Shown: piece after piece, positions 42,826 to 54,430 of the stretch
How positions within the stretch are numbered: the first letter of the stretch is position 1
Layout: the number at the start of each line of letters is the position of its first letter
Program-made: the position numbers and the translations under genes
Source: Spirometra erinaceieuropaei
Lineage: Eukaryota > Platyhelminthes > Cestoda > Diphyllobothriidea > Diphyllobothriidae
Assembly: GCA_902702965.1 (NCBI GenBank)
Contig: CACRXP010000012.1
Coordinates: 1,695,425 to 1,759,424, forward strand
Length of the DNA: 64,000 nucleotides
Direction: 5' to 3'
Notes under the pieces: model-generated
Told to the model about the DNA's origin: nothing
Seen by the model: the letters and a program-made list of their open reading frames with translations, nothing else
Databases searched by the model: none

Positions 42826-44087
42826 AACTAATTAAGGCAGTTACTTGAGGTTCACAACCCCCTATACGACTGCCAATGGGGGCCCTTGAAAGGATAGTAC
42901 ACTACGACCAGTTTGCTAAAAACTCTTTACACCTTCGCTCCAGCTCTCGAGAATAGACATGCGGCCTACATAGTGTCTTCCAGAAGGCCCTCGTTAATGA
43001 TGCTTGCTAAGGTCTGATGCGCAAACTCCAACACGCACATGATGGCAGTAGTTTTTGTTTTTCTGTGACTACTTCTGTTTGTTTTCTGATTATGAACATG
43101 CTTAACTGCAGAGTTTCTGTAGCGCAACCGTTATAGCAAAGTGACAAGCGCCTTGTCTAAATAATGAAGTCCGTACGCTGCTAGCGATTACAATCCTTAC
43201 GCATGTGATCATTGTCTGAACTAGTCGATCAGAATGATAATGTGGACAGCGTTGGTACGCTCGAGATAACCGTTAAAAAAGAAAGAAACGCTATCGGAAA
43301 CTGTTCAAAAAGCGAGAAACTTTGGAACACTCATACTCATGAGTCATCTAATACCTTGGCAAACTGTACCAATCTGCTTTTTGTCACTTTCAGGTTTATG
43401 ACAGCGTCGACGTTAGAGTAAAATAAATGATCGCATTAGAGATATTAGTAGTTAATGGACTAACTGATCTGAGCCGCTATCCATGGGTTGAACGTTTTGT
43501 CACCGCAATATTTTTAAGTATGGCCACGACCATTTCAGACTAGACGTCGTTAATATTAGACACTAGAAGGACTGATCAATTGGCATTTGTTGTCGGGCTA
43601 CGGCTTTCTTCAGTCATTCATTCAGACAGTTCATCTTCTATGACTGTAGAGGTTTACTGTCCAAACATGAGTATACGGTGGGCACAGACGTTCGTGAAAA
43701 TTTAGTGTATGCCAAACCGTCCCTAGACACTGTCAGAAAACTGGAAAACCCTCCCAAATACCACATGTCACTGTCTTAGTGCCTAAGCCGACGTGGGGTC
43801 GACGAGTTCGTTGTCCAATCAGAGGGCCGTTTATCTTCTAATTTTGGTGCCATCCGTTGGTAACATTGCAAGTCGCTGTAATACAGATGGCGTGAGTACG
43901 TTCTTTATATATATCACAATGCAGAGAAAGTCGTACGTATAAACTGTTCTCAGTTATCTTTTCCGGGGCGAAGGAGCCCAAACCGAGAAATTGGCCATCT
44001 CGTCCACTTTAAGTCATCTTCGACAAATTAAAACAGGGTGATACCTTCTTGTTAACTCACATCTGTTGTTAATCCCACATTTAACCT
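42826..44087. other. Unrecognised sequence
   Basis: A 69-codon frame at 43212-43421 is not supported by any domain. Confidence 0.4.
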
Positions 44088-44215
44088 ATAGTAAGTGACC
44101 GATTACATGAAATGTCGACGGAAATCCAGAAATGCGATTTCGATTTGGAAAGACTACATAGGTAAGGTTGTAATATTGATATTTCTGACTCGAGGGATTT
44201 TGGCTGCGGACTGTG
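44088..44215 (+). repeat. MITE end fragment
   Basis: TAGTAAGTGACCGATTACAT, then GAAATGTCGACGGAAATCC and GCGATTTCGATTTGGAAAG, match the terminus of 4436-5423 and 56509-57561. Confidence 0.65.
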
Positions 44216-44470
44216 CTTATTAATAGCAATAATAATTTTTCTTAATGCCAGTTTGCAGGCACAGTTAAAGTAAAGAAAAGCACAGTCGGGCTAACAGTGA
44301 AAAAACTCCTTATGATTAATTACTGAGAGTGGTGTTTTTGTAGTTTGGGTGATTCAGGAGAAAAAGAACTGCTGCACATTAAATGACGTCAGTCCAGAAA
44401 GGGATGGGTAACACTGATTCGGATATTTTAATCGTAATAACTTTAGTCTTCAATTTGTTCTCAATTCCAG

Positions 44471-44604
44471 TACCAAATGGACCAAACGGAACCACTTTAG
44501 AATCGTTGTTCGCTGGCACTGAAGAAATTGTTAGTGGTGAGGACGGCCAGGGGGATCAGAGCACACGAACTCCATCACTACGGCAAATTAAATTGGTGGA
44601 TTAA
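44471..44604 (+). CDS. Candidate terminal exon, gene unknown
   Basis: A strong acceptor (TCAATTTGTTCTCAATTCCAG, of which the last 20 bases end at 44470) precedes an acidic open stretch, PNGPNGTTLESLFAGTEEIV then SGEDGQGDQSTRTPSLRQIK, to TAA at 44604. No upstream exon was found and the family is not recognised. Confidence 0.28.
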
Positions 44605-44649
44605 GCCCCCAAAATATGTTGGGGGTTTTCCCAATACAAAAACGAGCAA

Positions 44650-46250
44650 TAATTTCCTTAAAGGAAGAATAATTTTGCAGACCCTTTGCACTACTTGGTA
44701 GGTAGCTTCAAATTGTCATTTTGTCCACAGACAGAATCGACGATGTTAAAGGAAACGTGCCAGAGGAAGAAATAAGAGACAGCACGGTGATTATTGCGTC
44801 GGATGGGGGAGGGGTCGGATTAAAAGCAGGATTGCTTAAGATCTTGAACAGTAAAAATAGTCCCTTTTGTAGCCGACAAAACCACAAGGGATCATGGCCT
44901 GTAAGCTCACAACGTTTCTGGTAGGTCAAGCATTGGCGATCCGAGGTCAAAGCTCTTTCGGTAAAACATATTGGACGGATGATATTTTATTGCGCTCAGC
45001 AGCACGCATGAGGTTAAATAAAATCGAAAAATTTTCCAGTTGAGGTTTATAAATCTTATAAACGTGCATTCTAGTACCGGTAGTTTTAAAATTTCGGAGG
45101 ATAAACTCGGTCGTTCTGCTGGCTTTGGAGACTATCAGGGCACAGTGCTCCGAAAGATTAAGACTCTTGGAGTAGGATACACCCAGATCCCTAATTACTT
45201 CAGGCACATTTACGCCGTGATCGCTAATAAGTATCTGGGGTTGGGGATGATTGCTTGCCACCACGACTGAGCGTTTATACCAAGAAAGAGAAGGACGCCG
45301 TGTGCAGCACCAATGGGCAAAGGCCTGTAGGTCACTCTTAAGGTGTTCAAGTATCATGTCCCGTTCTGCCAGCTTATATCTGTATGCAGCTTTCAGATCA
45401 TCGGCTTGCATGGAGGGCTTACCATTCTGAAATAAGTCCGGTAAATCGATAACAAAAAGGCAAAATGATAGCAGGCCAAGTACACTTCCTTGAATGACTT
45501 CACTCCTCACGCATATGGGGTTGGAGATAAAATTGGAAATTCCCCCCCCCCCCTTGTATGCGACCACCCAGGTACGAGGATATCAAATCCAGCAGTTTAC
45601 CACCTATTCCGAAGGAGGACAATATCAGGAGAAGGAGGGAATGGTCTACACGATCGAAAGCCTTAGTGAAATCGAAATACACTGTATAAAGTGCAGAACC
45701 ATTGTCCCCAGATTGGAGAACATGACCAAAGATAGAGAGATGACTGGTGTCACAAGGCGGAGCTTAGGAGAATCCGTGCTTAGCAGCATTCAATAGGTTA
45801 TTCTCTGTTAAGTGACACATCATCTTATCTTTGATTAATGTCTCTAAGATTTTCGAGTCTACCGAGGGGGTCTTTATTGGTCAAAATTCGCCAAATGACG
45901 TAGAGTGACCGTGCTCGGGGATAGGCAAAATGTGTGATTCCATCCGCAGAGTAGGATAGGTCCCACTTTCAACAGCAATATTAAATATCTTGCACAGGAG
46001 GGACAGGAAACTCCTTTTGCATCCACTTTTGAAATGCTAACTGGGAAACCATCAGGTCCCGGATTAGGAGAATGATGAGAACACCGAATCGCTACAGTCA
46101 CGTCCCACAGGGTGAAACTTCTATTTTCGAGAACGGACCCGGTCCAAGCCTGGACGGTGGGGAGCGGAGCGGTCGAGCAATTAATAAAAGTCTCGGACAA
46201 GAAATCATTGAAACTAGCAGCGGTCCTACCTTCTCTAAAAACCACACTCG
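44650..46250 (-). mobile_element. LINE fragment (family C), decayed RT
   Basis: Minus strand: a GPDGFPVSISK motif in 46245-45874, YFDFTKAFDRVDHSLLLLIL at 45682-45620, VIQGSVLGLLSFCLFVIDLP and a degraded catalytic box (QADD) in 45567-44947, then an LGVSYSKSLNLSEHC-type thumb region. Frames shift at a C-run near 45541-45552 and elsewhere. No endonuclease is present, so it is 5' truncated. It is distinct from families A, B and D. Confidence 0.82.
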
Positions 46251-46420
46251 GTATAAATGACTACTTGATCGGCATGAACTTTTCAAGTTGGTTTTCGATG
46301 GCCTTATGGATTCAAATATATTGTATGGGAAACATGCAGAAAATATACATTTTTATTCATGTGGTAGCAAATTACGTCGGCTTCGCATTTCATACTCCAA
46401 GAGACAGCACCTTTCGGCTT
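46236..46420 (+). repeat. MITE arm fragment
   Basis: CACTCGGTATAAATGACTAC and GGTTTTCGATGGCCTTATGG, then ATTCAAATATATTGTATGG, match the left arm at 4615-4700. Confidence 0.6.
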
Positions 46421-46634
46421 CAAAAATTTTTTCATTATAAGCTTTTGAAGATCCTGTACCGTCTATCCATACAGCATCGTACCCGTTCGTTCATTAATGG
46501 TCCTTATGAGGTATCCAAAATAGTCCGCATCCATTGGAAATTTTTATGAATTCTACATGGTATCGTATTAAAGGCATAGAGGAATATATGATTGTTCTTA
46601 TATGGAAAGTATATTTCTTGAATACCGAAATCGT

Positions 46635-47135
46635 TTAAAAGAAGACGAGGGCACGATCACTGGGACGGTAGATTTATTGGCCTTAGCTTTCGAACTCGAA
46701 CTGGGGTTCATCATCAGAGACTGCTAGAGTGCAGCAACGTGTGAACGCCCATGGGTTCCCCAACATCCAGCCTAGTTGCGAAATTGGTCCTACAAGAGTT
46801 GGAAAAGGTTGCTTTCAGCCACTACAAACCTGCGTTTTGGCGCCGATACGTGGACAATACATTCGTCATTATTGAAAAGGATAGGCTCTCGGGTTTTCAA
46901 GACCTGATAAACAGCATCTTCCCCGACAGTCAGTTTACAAGAGAAGACGAGGAGGCCGAGAAACTACTCTTCCTTGAGGTGCTTGTCACACGCACACCTG
47001 ATGACAAACTCAGTACTACAGTGTACAGAAAGGCGACCAATACAACCCAAGTCCTCAACTATCCTAGCAACCACCCCTTGGTACACAAGCGGGACTGTGT
47101 GAGGGCGCTTTTCGACCGGGCATACGTTGTAAGAC
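46635..47135 (+). mobile_element. PLE2-family fragment with inverted end
   Basis: A minus-oriented terminus with a hammerhead (46635-46740) adjoins plus-oriented RT coding (46751-47135). This is the same 5'-truncated, inverted-terminus architecture as PLE2. Confidence 0.85.
46680..46721 (-). ncRNA. Hammerhead ribozyme, PLE2-family fragment
   Basis: GTCT, CTGATGA, stem II GAACCC/GAGTTC with one mismatch, GAAA, GCTA, AGGC. Stem III is the palindrome AGCU. Confidence 0.7.
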
Positions 47136-47161
47136 GCCACCTGATAACTAGCCAGAGTTAG
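46751..47161 (+). pseudogene. PLE2-family RT palm fragment
   Basis: It begins at MGSPTSSLVAKLVLQELEKV. The catalytic box is YVDN (codons at 46847-46858), so the second catalytic aspartate is lost. FVIIEKDRLSGFQDLINSIF and RKATNTTQVLNYPSNHPLVH follow, ending abruptly after ALFDRAYVV. Neither fingers nor endonuclease are present. Confidence 0.87.
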
Positions 47162-47483
47162 ATGTGAGTGAAAAAGACGCCTTCACAATAATTTTGCTAC
47201 TTCTTCATAAACTGTCCACACCCTCAGCCTTAATTACCCACCGTCAAATGTGAACCGAGTTCTTGCGAATGGCCGTGGATTATGTCATTTCGTCCGATGT
47301 GGCCAGATAGGTATCCGATTATTTGGACGTGTTTATTATCACGGGTACCCGTTACGTTTAATTCACACAACTATTTTTCGTCACATACACATTTGTCAAA
47401 CGCGAAGGTAGTCTTTTGCACATGTGTTAAACCAAACTCATCAAATGAAATACTGTCGGTAGATGTTAGTTTAGAACAGCTTT
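47162..47483. other. Unrecognised sequence
   Basis: No supported feature. Confidence 0.35.
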
Positions 47484-48193
47484 ATGCAGACTGAACTAAA
47501 GAAAGGGTCCGCTAGACTAAACGGGATGAATGTGTCGTCAATCAAGTCAAATATATCAAATAGATTACGTAGATTTCCTAATCCAGAAAAGCGGGCAAGA
47601 ACCGATTACGCTGTGTCGGTCCCTGTTGTAAGAATTGGAAGTAAAGGAAGCCGAAGGAGGATGCCCAAATCGTTAGTGGGGAAAGAAGCCAAGGCTGAAA
47701 CAGAAAAGTCAACCTGATATTTGACATATTTGCCGTGACACTCGGGAAATCCAAGAATCCCCACAATAGACCCGAATCAACGGCAACAATTCCAAAGGAG
47801 AGAGTTATGCATGACGTAGACCTTTTTCAAGTGTATGCGAAAGCTTTTTTAAGAGACGATGAGTCACTTAATGTTCTCAAAGCATTCCGAATAGGGAAGA
47901 GTCAGTCAGCATCCGGTTACAATTCCCGGCCTCGACCCCTAAAAGTCATTTTGGAGACTGAAGCACAGGCCCAGCTCCTGTTACAGAGAAAATCATCTCT
48001 GCGGGGTCAGCATCCTGAAGTTTTTTTTCAGCCGGATTACGAGCCAAAAGAGCGAATGAAAATGAGAGAGCTGATGACGGAGCTGGAAAAGCGGAGAAGC
48101 AGCGGCGAAACACACCTACAAATCAAGAACGGACAAATAATTCAGGTCAAAAGTACATTTCTCTGGCCGAAGGCCGTCATTCTGACAGCCTAA
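47484..48193 (+). pseudogene. LINE ORF1-like protein (two frames)
   Basis: 47484-47717 is basic (KSNISNRLRRFPNPEKRAR). 47735-48193 contains SQSASGYNSRPRPLKVILE, QLLLQRKSSLRGQ, VFFQPDYEPKERMKMRELM and ELEKRR, the RRM-like nucleic-acid-binding pattern of CR1-type ORF1 proteins. A shift or stop near 47717 separates them. The protein presumably coats LINE RNA. Confidence 0.7.
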
Positions 48194-48201
48194 CCGATAC
48201 A

Positions 48202-48900
48202 ATGGTGCCAACTCCTGAGGCTGCTCGCACCAGTAGCCGTTGTCTAGAAATCTATTACCCTAACTGTCCGAGTCTTCTCAACGAACTAGATGAACTCAGA
48301 TTACTAGTCTCTGAACAGAATCCACAAATAATTGTCCTAACAGAGGCATGGTTGACTACGGAAATAAGTAGTAGCGAAGTCAGTATTGAAGAATACCAAC
48401 TGTTCCGTTGTGACAGATTTCAGCGTAGAGGAGGAGGCAGAGCGATTTATGTGTCAAATGAAATTGCGTGCTGCCAACGAGAAATATCCGATGGTGCGCC
48501 CCGAAATTTTGAAATAATTTCATGCAAGATACGTATCAAACAGTTACCGACACTGAACCCGCGTGTTTTCTATCGGCCTCCCAGCTCGAATGAAATCGCC
48601 GATATGGAATTACTTAGTGCACTGGAGTTGTTACGTAAGCAGGAGAATTAACTACTTCTGGGTGACTTCAATGCTCCAGGAATAGACTGGAACATTCCCC
48701 TAACAAACGCCCCGTCCACCTCATTTGACCACAAGCTACTACAACTCTCCCTGAATGAATACCTCATTCAACACATAAAATTCGGAACAAGAATGAGAGA
48801 AGGACAACGATCTAATTTTTTAGATCTCGTTTTCAGTAAAGAAGAAGGACTCATAAGGGAAGTTAATCCACAACCTCCAATCGGTTTAAGCGATCATATT
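48202..48900 (+). pseudogene. LINE APE-type endonuclease
   Basis: YYPNCPSLLNELDELRLLV, IIVLTEAWL (catalytic Glu) and FYRPPSS lead to a TAA near 48650. In the same or adjacent frame LLGDFNAPGIDWNIPL and FLDLVFSKEEG follow, then the closing GLSDHIAF motif near 48885. All catalytic motifs survive but a stop interrupts the domain. Confidence 0.85.
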
Positions 48901-50959
48901 GCTTTTACCTGCGTGTGCTCTCTACTATCCAACCAACAACCAAAAAATAAAGAGGCGCAGAAATAATTGGAAGGGTGACTTTAACGCAATGAGACGCACT
49001 CTTTTGGAGGAAACCTGGTTGGTCAATACAGAAGATTCAGACGAACTTTGGCAGTACTTTCGCGGGATTATAGAGCGTCTGATTGATTCCCATTGTCCAA
49101 TAAAAATGACAAGACCATGTTCGCGACCACCGTGGGTCAATCCGACGACAACAAAGACCACGAAAAAGAAACAGATACTCTGGAAAAAGTATTTGCAACT
49201 TCGAGATCCAAGGTCATTCGCCGAATATAAGGATCAGCGCAATAAATGTCGCAAATAAATACGGGTTGCTAGAACTTCTTTCGAGCGCCGACTGATAGCA
49301 GAATCCATTACATGTGCCAAGAAGTTTTACGGGTGCATCCGCAGTAGGAGGAAACATAGGGACGAAATTGCGTGTCTAAAGGATAGCCTCGGAAACCTAT
49401 TAGTTGAAGGGCCACGGAAAGTGCGATTACTGTCTCAGTTTTTTCAATCGGTTTTTACGGAGGAGTCCTTAGAAGACAATCAGCAGTTTGAAATGGACCG
49501 AGACGGCCAGGAGCTTCAAATGCGCCAAGATATTGCCGTCATTGAAACCGTCACCTTTTCCGTCGAAGAAGTCAGACGCGTCCTCAGTCAAATAAAACCT
49601 GATAAGTCTCCTGGACCCGACGGAATTCCCGGGCTGATACTTAAGGAGCTATCAACGGAGCTGTCGAAGCCTCTTTCGACTCTCTTTGAGCTGTCAATGA
49701 GAACAGGAAGGCTGCCCTCACAGTGGAAGACAGCTAACCTCGTTCCATTGCATAAGGGAGGTAGCAGGATGACAGCAAGCAGCTTTAGGCCTATTAGCTT
49801 AACTTGCCTCTCTAGCAAAACGATGGAAGCTATAGTAAAGAGCGCTATACTGCAATTTTGTGAAGAAAATAACATCTTGCAGGATTTTCAACATGGCCTC
49901 CGGAGAGGACGTTCCTGCCTCTCAAATCTGCTAGCTTGTCTGGAGATCTGGACCAGGCAACTTGAAGAGGGTTTTGAGGTCGATGTCGTGTACATCGATT
50001 TCCGCCAAGCTTTAGATAATGTTGCGCACCAACGCCTTCTTCACAAATTGAGCACCGTTGGCATCCAAGGAGATCTTCTGAACTGGCTTAGGGCGTTTCT
50101 GGTTGGTCGGAAACAACGTGTCTGTATCGGGGATAATATGTCAGAATGGGTGAACGTGACCAGTGGTGTGCCGCAAGGCTCAGTTGTGGGACCATTGCTC
50201 TTTATCCTTTACGTTAACGACAGCCTTCAGGAACTCGACTGCGGCAAAATAATGTTTGCAGACGATGTTAAGCTCTGACAAGTCATTAAGGGACCGAATG
50301 ATCAGAGATCCCTTCAAGATAATCTGCACAGACTGCAAGCGTGGTCGAAGAAATTGCTTCTAGATTTCAATGTGGAGAAGTGTGCCGTCCTCCATCTGCG
50401 CCCAACCAACTCTCATTCAAATGAGAGCCTGAGGACATATAACCTGAAAGATATAAGGCTCCCCGCAGAATATTCACAGAAGGATCTCGGGGTTTGGATA
50501 CAGAACAACCTGAAACCAACACTGCAGTGCCACAAGGCTGCAAAAAATGCCATGGGAGTGCTGCATGCAATCAATAGGGCTTTCGTTAACTTTGACCAAG
50601 ACCTTTTTGGGAGGGTTTACGGCACTTTTGTTCGGCCCCACTTAGAATATGACATACAAGCATGGCGGCCATGGCTAGTAGAGGACCAAGCATGCCTCGA
50701 ACGAGTACAACGGCGTGCAACAAAGCTGGTAAACGGTCTAAAAAGCCAATCCTACACAGAAAGACTGAGTTGCCTTAATTTATCCCCTCTCTGTTACAGG
50801 CAGCAAAGAGGTGATCTCATCCTCGTCTACAAGACAATACATGGTCTTGAGTATGGACTTAAATTTGAGGACATGTTTCAGTGGCACCTTTCATCCAATC
50901 TTCGTGGTCACTCGATGAAGTTACGGACAACAATGTCCAGGCTGAATCTTCGTCCTTAA
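48899..50959 (+). pseudogene. LINE reverse transcriptase
   Basis: A connector (48899-49258) is followed after a stop by the RT at 49421-50278: SPGPDGIPGLILKELS, SFRPISLTCLSSKTMEAIVK, HGLRRGRSCLSNLLACLEIW, YIDFRQALDNVAHQRLL, SGVPQGSVVGPLLFILYVND and the catalytic FADD at the end. A TGA just after FADDVKL (50276-50278) separates the thumb part (50354-50959: KDLGVWIQNNLKPTLQCHKA, RPHLEYDIQAWRPW). The family is the same as LINE-B, but the copy is clearly diverged. Confidence 0.9.
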
Positions 50960-51294
50960 TTTTTCACGCAGAGGGTAGTGGAGAAATGGAACGATCTCCC
51001 TCAGTCAGTCGTGGAGGCTACGTCTCTGCGACTCTTCAAGAAACGCTTGGATGATTATTTGTGTCCCCTGTTTTCCCTCGATAGTCTGAATCTGAACTAA
51101 GACCCCACGCCCCCGCAGATATTTTCTCTGAGACAATGCTACTCAAATGAATCAAGTACTGTTTTAAAAGCGAATATTTTCATCGTTCGTGTGCAGTTAT
51201 TTTTAACGAGCTGACATGTAATCAATAGGGTTTTCAAAGGCTTTGCCTATTATCCTTACCAAATAAACTGAATAAACTGACAAGGCACACTGGG

Positions 51295-51680
51295 CTGCAA
51301 TATCCCCAACTTAAAGGTAAACTTAAACGTAACCTCAAAAGTAAACCTCATTTTTTACGTAACTGAAGACCTAACGCCAACCGTAAACTTAACGCTAAAC
51401 CTAACCCCAAACCAACCACAAACCCTAACCACAAGTCTATGCCTAACCTTAACCCTGACCCAAGTCATAGCCCTAATCGTAACCCAAACGCTAACCCTAG
51501 CCTCAACGATAACCCTTACCCTAACCTAAACCGTTGCCCTGCCCTGCCAACTCCAACCCAACCCCAACCTTAATACAAAACGCAAACCTAAACCGCACTC
51601 CAAATCCCAACTCTAACTGAGACCCTTAAACCTGACACAAATCCTAACTGCAAACTCATTTTTCAGCCTGACACTAACCC
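51295..51680 (-). repeat. Degenerate telomere-like CCTAAC tract
   Basis: About 380 bp of AACCCTAACC, AACCTAAACC, CGTAACC and similar units. It begins directly at the 3' end of the LINE. Confidence 0.75.
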
Positions 51681-52520
51681 GGAACCTAAAACCAACCCTA
51701 CCTTCAAACCGAAACATCAGGTTTCCGTTTTCCACTTTAGCTTTGACTTTTTTCCAACCAACAAGTACTTTCAATGCCCACATAGGGCTTACACTTAGGA
51801 TCAGAACAGCGTAACCGACCCCAACCAAAAAGAGTTTGCGCCTCCAATTTGGGCTCCGAAGTGCCAACCTTCTTCTGGGTCGGTGGAAAAGGGCACCTAG
51901 TAACGGGGGGGGGGGGCTGCGGTGTCACGATAACTGGGTCACTTATCTTATCAATGTCAGAATTTGAAATATTTGGGTTGAGCAGTCAGACTGATTCATC
52001 ATTGGTGTACGCGTCATCCCAGCATCTGGCTTGAGGACATCCTGATCGTAATTTAAATCACCTGCTGAGTATTTACCGTCCGCCGAGTCAACAGCGATCT
52101 ATTGGGGGCTAGGGGAAATACAATTACAGTCCTTGCATGCTGCATGCTAAAAATCGGCCGGAAATTTGCACATTACTCCATACGGGATAAGTGGTAGGGG
52201 TTCAGAAAACAAGGGCTGGAATCGGCTGACCATCCGCTAGCAGAAGGAAAGTGATTTAAATGTCTGCGTCTGTCCGCAGGGAAGTTGTACATCTTAGACA
52301 GCAATTGCATATCCATACCTTCTTTCAACTATTAGGTTGATAATCAGCCGAAAGGCGTGAGTATTTCAAAATGACTGGAAACCGTACTTAGGGTCGGCCG
52401 GCGGGGGCTACTACGCATTGCGACAGCCCCATGCAGTGGATACAACACCGGTGACTTGCGTGTGGATGATTTATAGTGAACCAGGCTTGCGCAAAATCGG
52501 GCACTTTCCCTCCCACTCAC
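51681..52520. other. Unrecognised sequence
   Basis: A G-run at 51906-51916. No gene supported. Confidence 0.4.
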
Positions 52521-53126
52521 CTACCTATCTCCGATAACAGCGCAAAATAAAGTGCCCGGAAGTAAGTGCGGGCGCAGTGGCTGACAATGCCTAGCCGCCC
52601 GTCTACGCGTGCCACACACGACCTCGTCTCCGTGTGCCATGCCACAATGAGGACGTCTCGTATCTCTCACGTCTGCAAATGCCACAAAGGTCGCATGAAG
52701 AGGGAACCATTGCAGCCCTGGGAAAGTCCTAATTCTCCGGTCATTGTCATTTTGGTTTGTATTCCCTTTAATATTCTTCCAAATCATTGCTGCTTCCTTG
52801 GAGTGTAAGTGATGCGGATAAGTGCCAAGAGGAGATCTGAGTTTGAAATCGGCAGACCAGCACACACTACTGACTGACTGAGTCCGGACACGAAAGTTAT
52901 ACTCACGCCCTTTCAGATGCGACATCCCAACCACATTGAATGACGACTGGGATAGTTTGTCGCATCGGATGCAAGTTGGCAGACACGTAAGGCTCCTTGT
53001 GGTTTTGTGTTTCCCCCTATTTTCTACACACTCGTAAACATTTTCGACCGTGTCGGCGTCCTTTTGTCCGGTAAAAACAAGCACCCCTCGCTGCATGACA
53101 GGAAGTAAGAGGCAGGCTTTGTCCAC
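52521..53126 (-). other. 201-codon open frame of unknown nature
   Basis: The longest frame here that matches no transposon protein I know. It is Cys- and His-rich in the middle (VYECVENRGKHK, CLPTCIRCDKLSQ, HLKGREYNFRVRTQ, KLRSPLGTYPHHLHS). There is no signal peptide, transmembrane segment or splice evidence. It could be a fragment of an uncharacterised repeat or a chance frame. I assign no function. Confidence 0.3.
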
Positions 53127-54049
53127 TCAATATTTGGCAGAGAATTTTAGAGCTGTTTATTTTAGAGGAGACGGCTAAGCAAAAAAGATGGTAAGCGCCT
53201 GGTAAATTTCCGTTTCATCTGTTTGTAGTTAAAGTTACTTGTCTGAAGTTATGTTTGAATATATCAGACTGACAAATCGATGCCAAACTCGTCTTGGCTA
53301 CTGGAAGCGTCGCCCGAGCATATTTTTCCTGTGACACGTACCAGTAAGCTTTGAGCATTTAGGTAGACTGTCTAGTTTTGAAAATGCCTCTCTGTCATTA
53401 CACCTGTTTTTTTGATAACATTTGAAATCCCTTGATGGTTAATTCCTAATGGTAACAAGTCCGTCTGTTTACCAGTTAGCGCTCGTGCGGAATGAAGGCT
53501 GATTATTCGGGCGAATATTTTCTGTTGGTTTCAATTTGGTTGATAGAGATGTACTGTCAGGCAACTAAAGCCATTCCTGAAATTCGCGCAAAGCATCCTG
53601 AACTGGACTAGCTTGGCATATTTTGGGTTTAACTGTCGTGCGGAATTTTTTGCACTTTTCAGCAGTGAGTTTATAAGTATCTCATTACAGATTCTAAATT
53701 GTGATTGGGGCATAACTCGCTAATATATATGATCAAAAACCAAATTTTGTCGTGTAGATGTGAGGGTTTCTGTCCAATAAATTAATTCAGGAGATGAAAA
53801 TTAAGGAAACTCGTCAGCTGTTCCATTCTTCGATGCAGGCTTTATATCCGGCGAAGACGAAATATAAAACTACGCTTACTCTTTAAGGGGAAGATGCAGC
53901 ATCAGTCGTCGGCCTGTCTTAATGACAGGCTATTTGCTGGCGTCGGAACCACCTTTCCTGATATCAGCTTTAAAATGTAAATACAACAGAACATAAGACT
54001 GACTTCACGGACTCTGAAAGCGTGCGCTTTGCCAGTATCAGCAAACCAC
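53127..54049. other. Unrecognised sequence
   Basis: No supported feature. Confidence 0.4.
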
Positions 54050-54430
54050 GGCCATCACAGCCTGGTATGCGCTGGCAGTTCCCTGCTACGTGGTTCCCTG
54101 CCGGTAGATGCGCTTGCACTCCCGCAGGGTATACAGGTTGTACGCATGGCTGCCCAGTCATCCTCGTCCCTGTGACCCCTGTTAGGGGTATTGTTGGTGG
54201 TAAAAAATCCTAGTCAAGTGTATGTTGTTCACCAGGGGGTGTGGCGGCACGTCTTGGTGCAGATCCGGCCGTGCCAGTCACCTACGGCCTCCCACGCCTT
54301 CAGTCTCCTTGACTCTCTCTTGACGTCGGGCCCATAAGGAGGAGGAGAGAGTACGGTAGATGCAGAGCGGATATTACTAACTCACGCGCAAGTCATCGTC
54401 CCTGATCTCACCTTGCTGTGGGGCACATGA
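54050..54430 (+). repeat. Dispersed repeat family D, long copy
   Basis: CAGCCTGGTATGCGCTGGCA, AAAAATCCTAGTCAAGTGTA, CAGGGGGTGTGGCGGCACG, then CGGTAGATGCAGAGC and CACGCGCAAGTCATCGTCCC. It carries an extra 5' block also found, inverted, at 17461 and 56250. Confidence 0.72.

Larger units (their letters stand above)
47484..51280 (+). mobile_element. CR1-like LINE (family D-LINE) with ORF1
   Basis: In order: an ORF1-like protein, endonuclease, RT and 3' UTR ending in AATAAACTG repeats (51262-51280). Related to family B at the protein level (HGLRRGRSC, YIDFRQALDNVAH). It is the most complete LINE organisation in the window but carries several stops. Confidence 0.88.
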
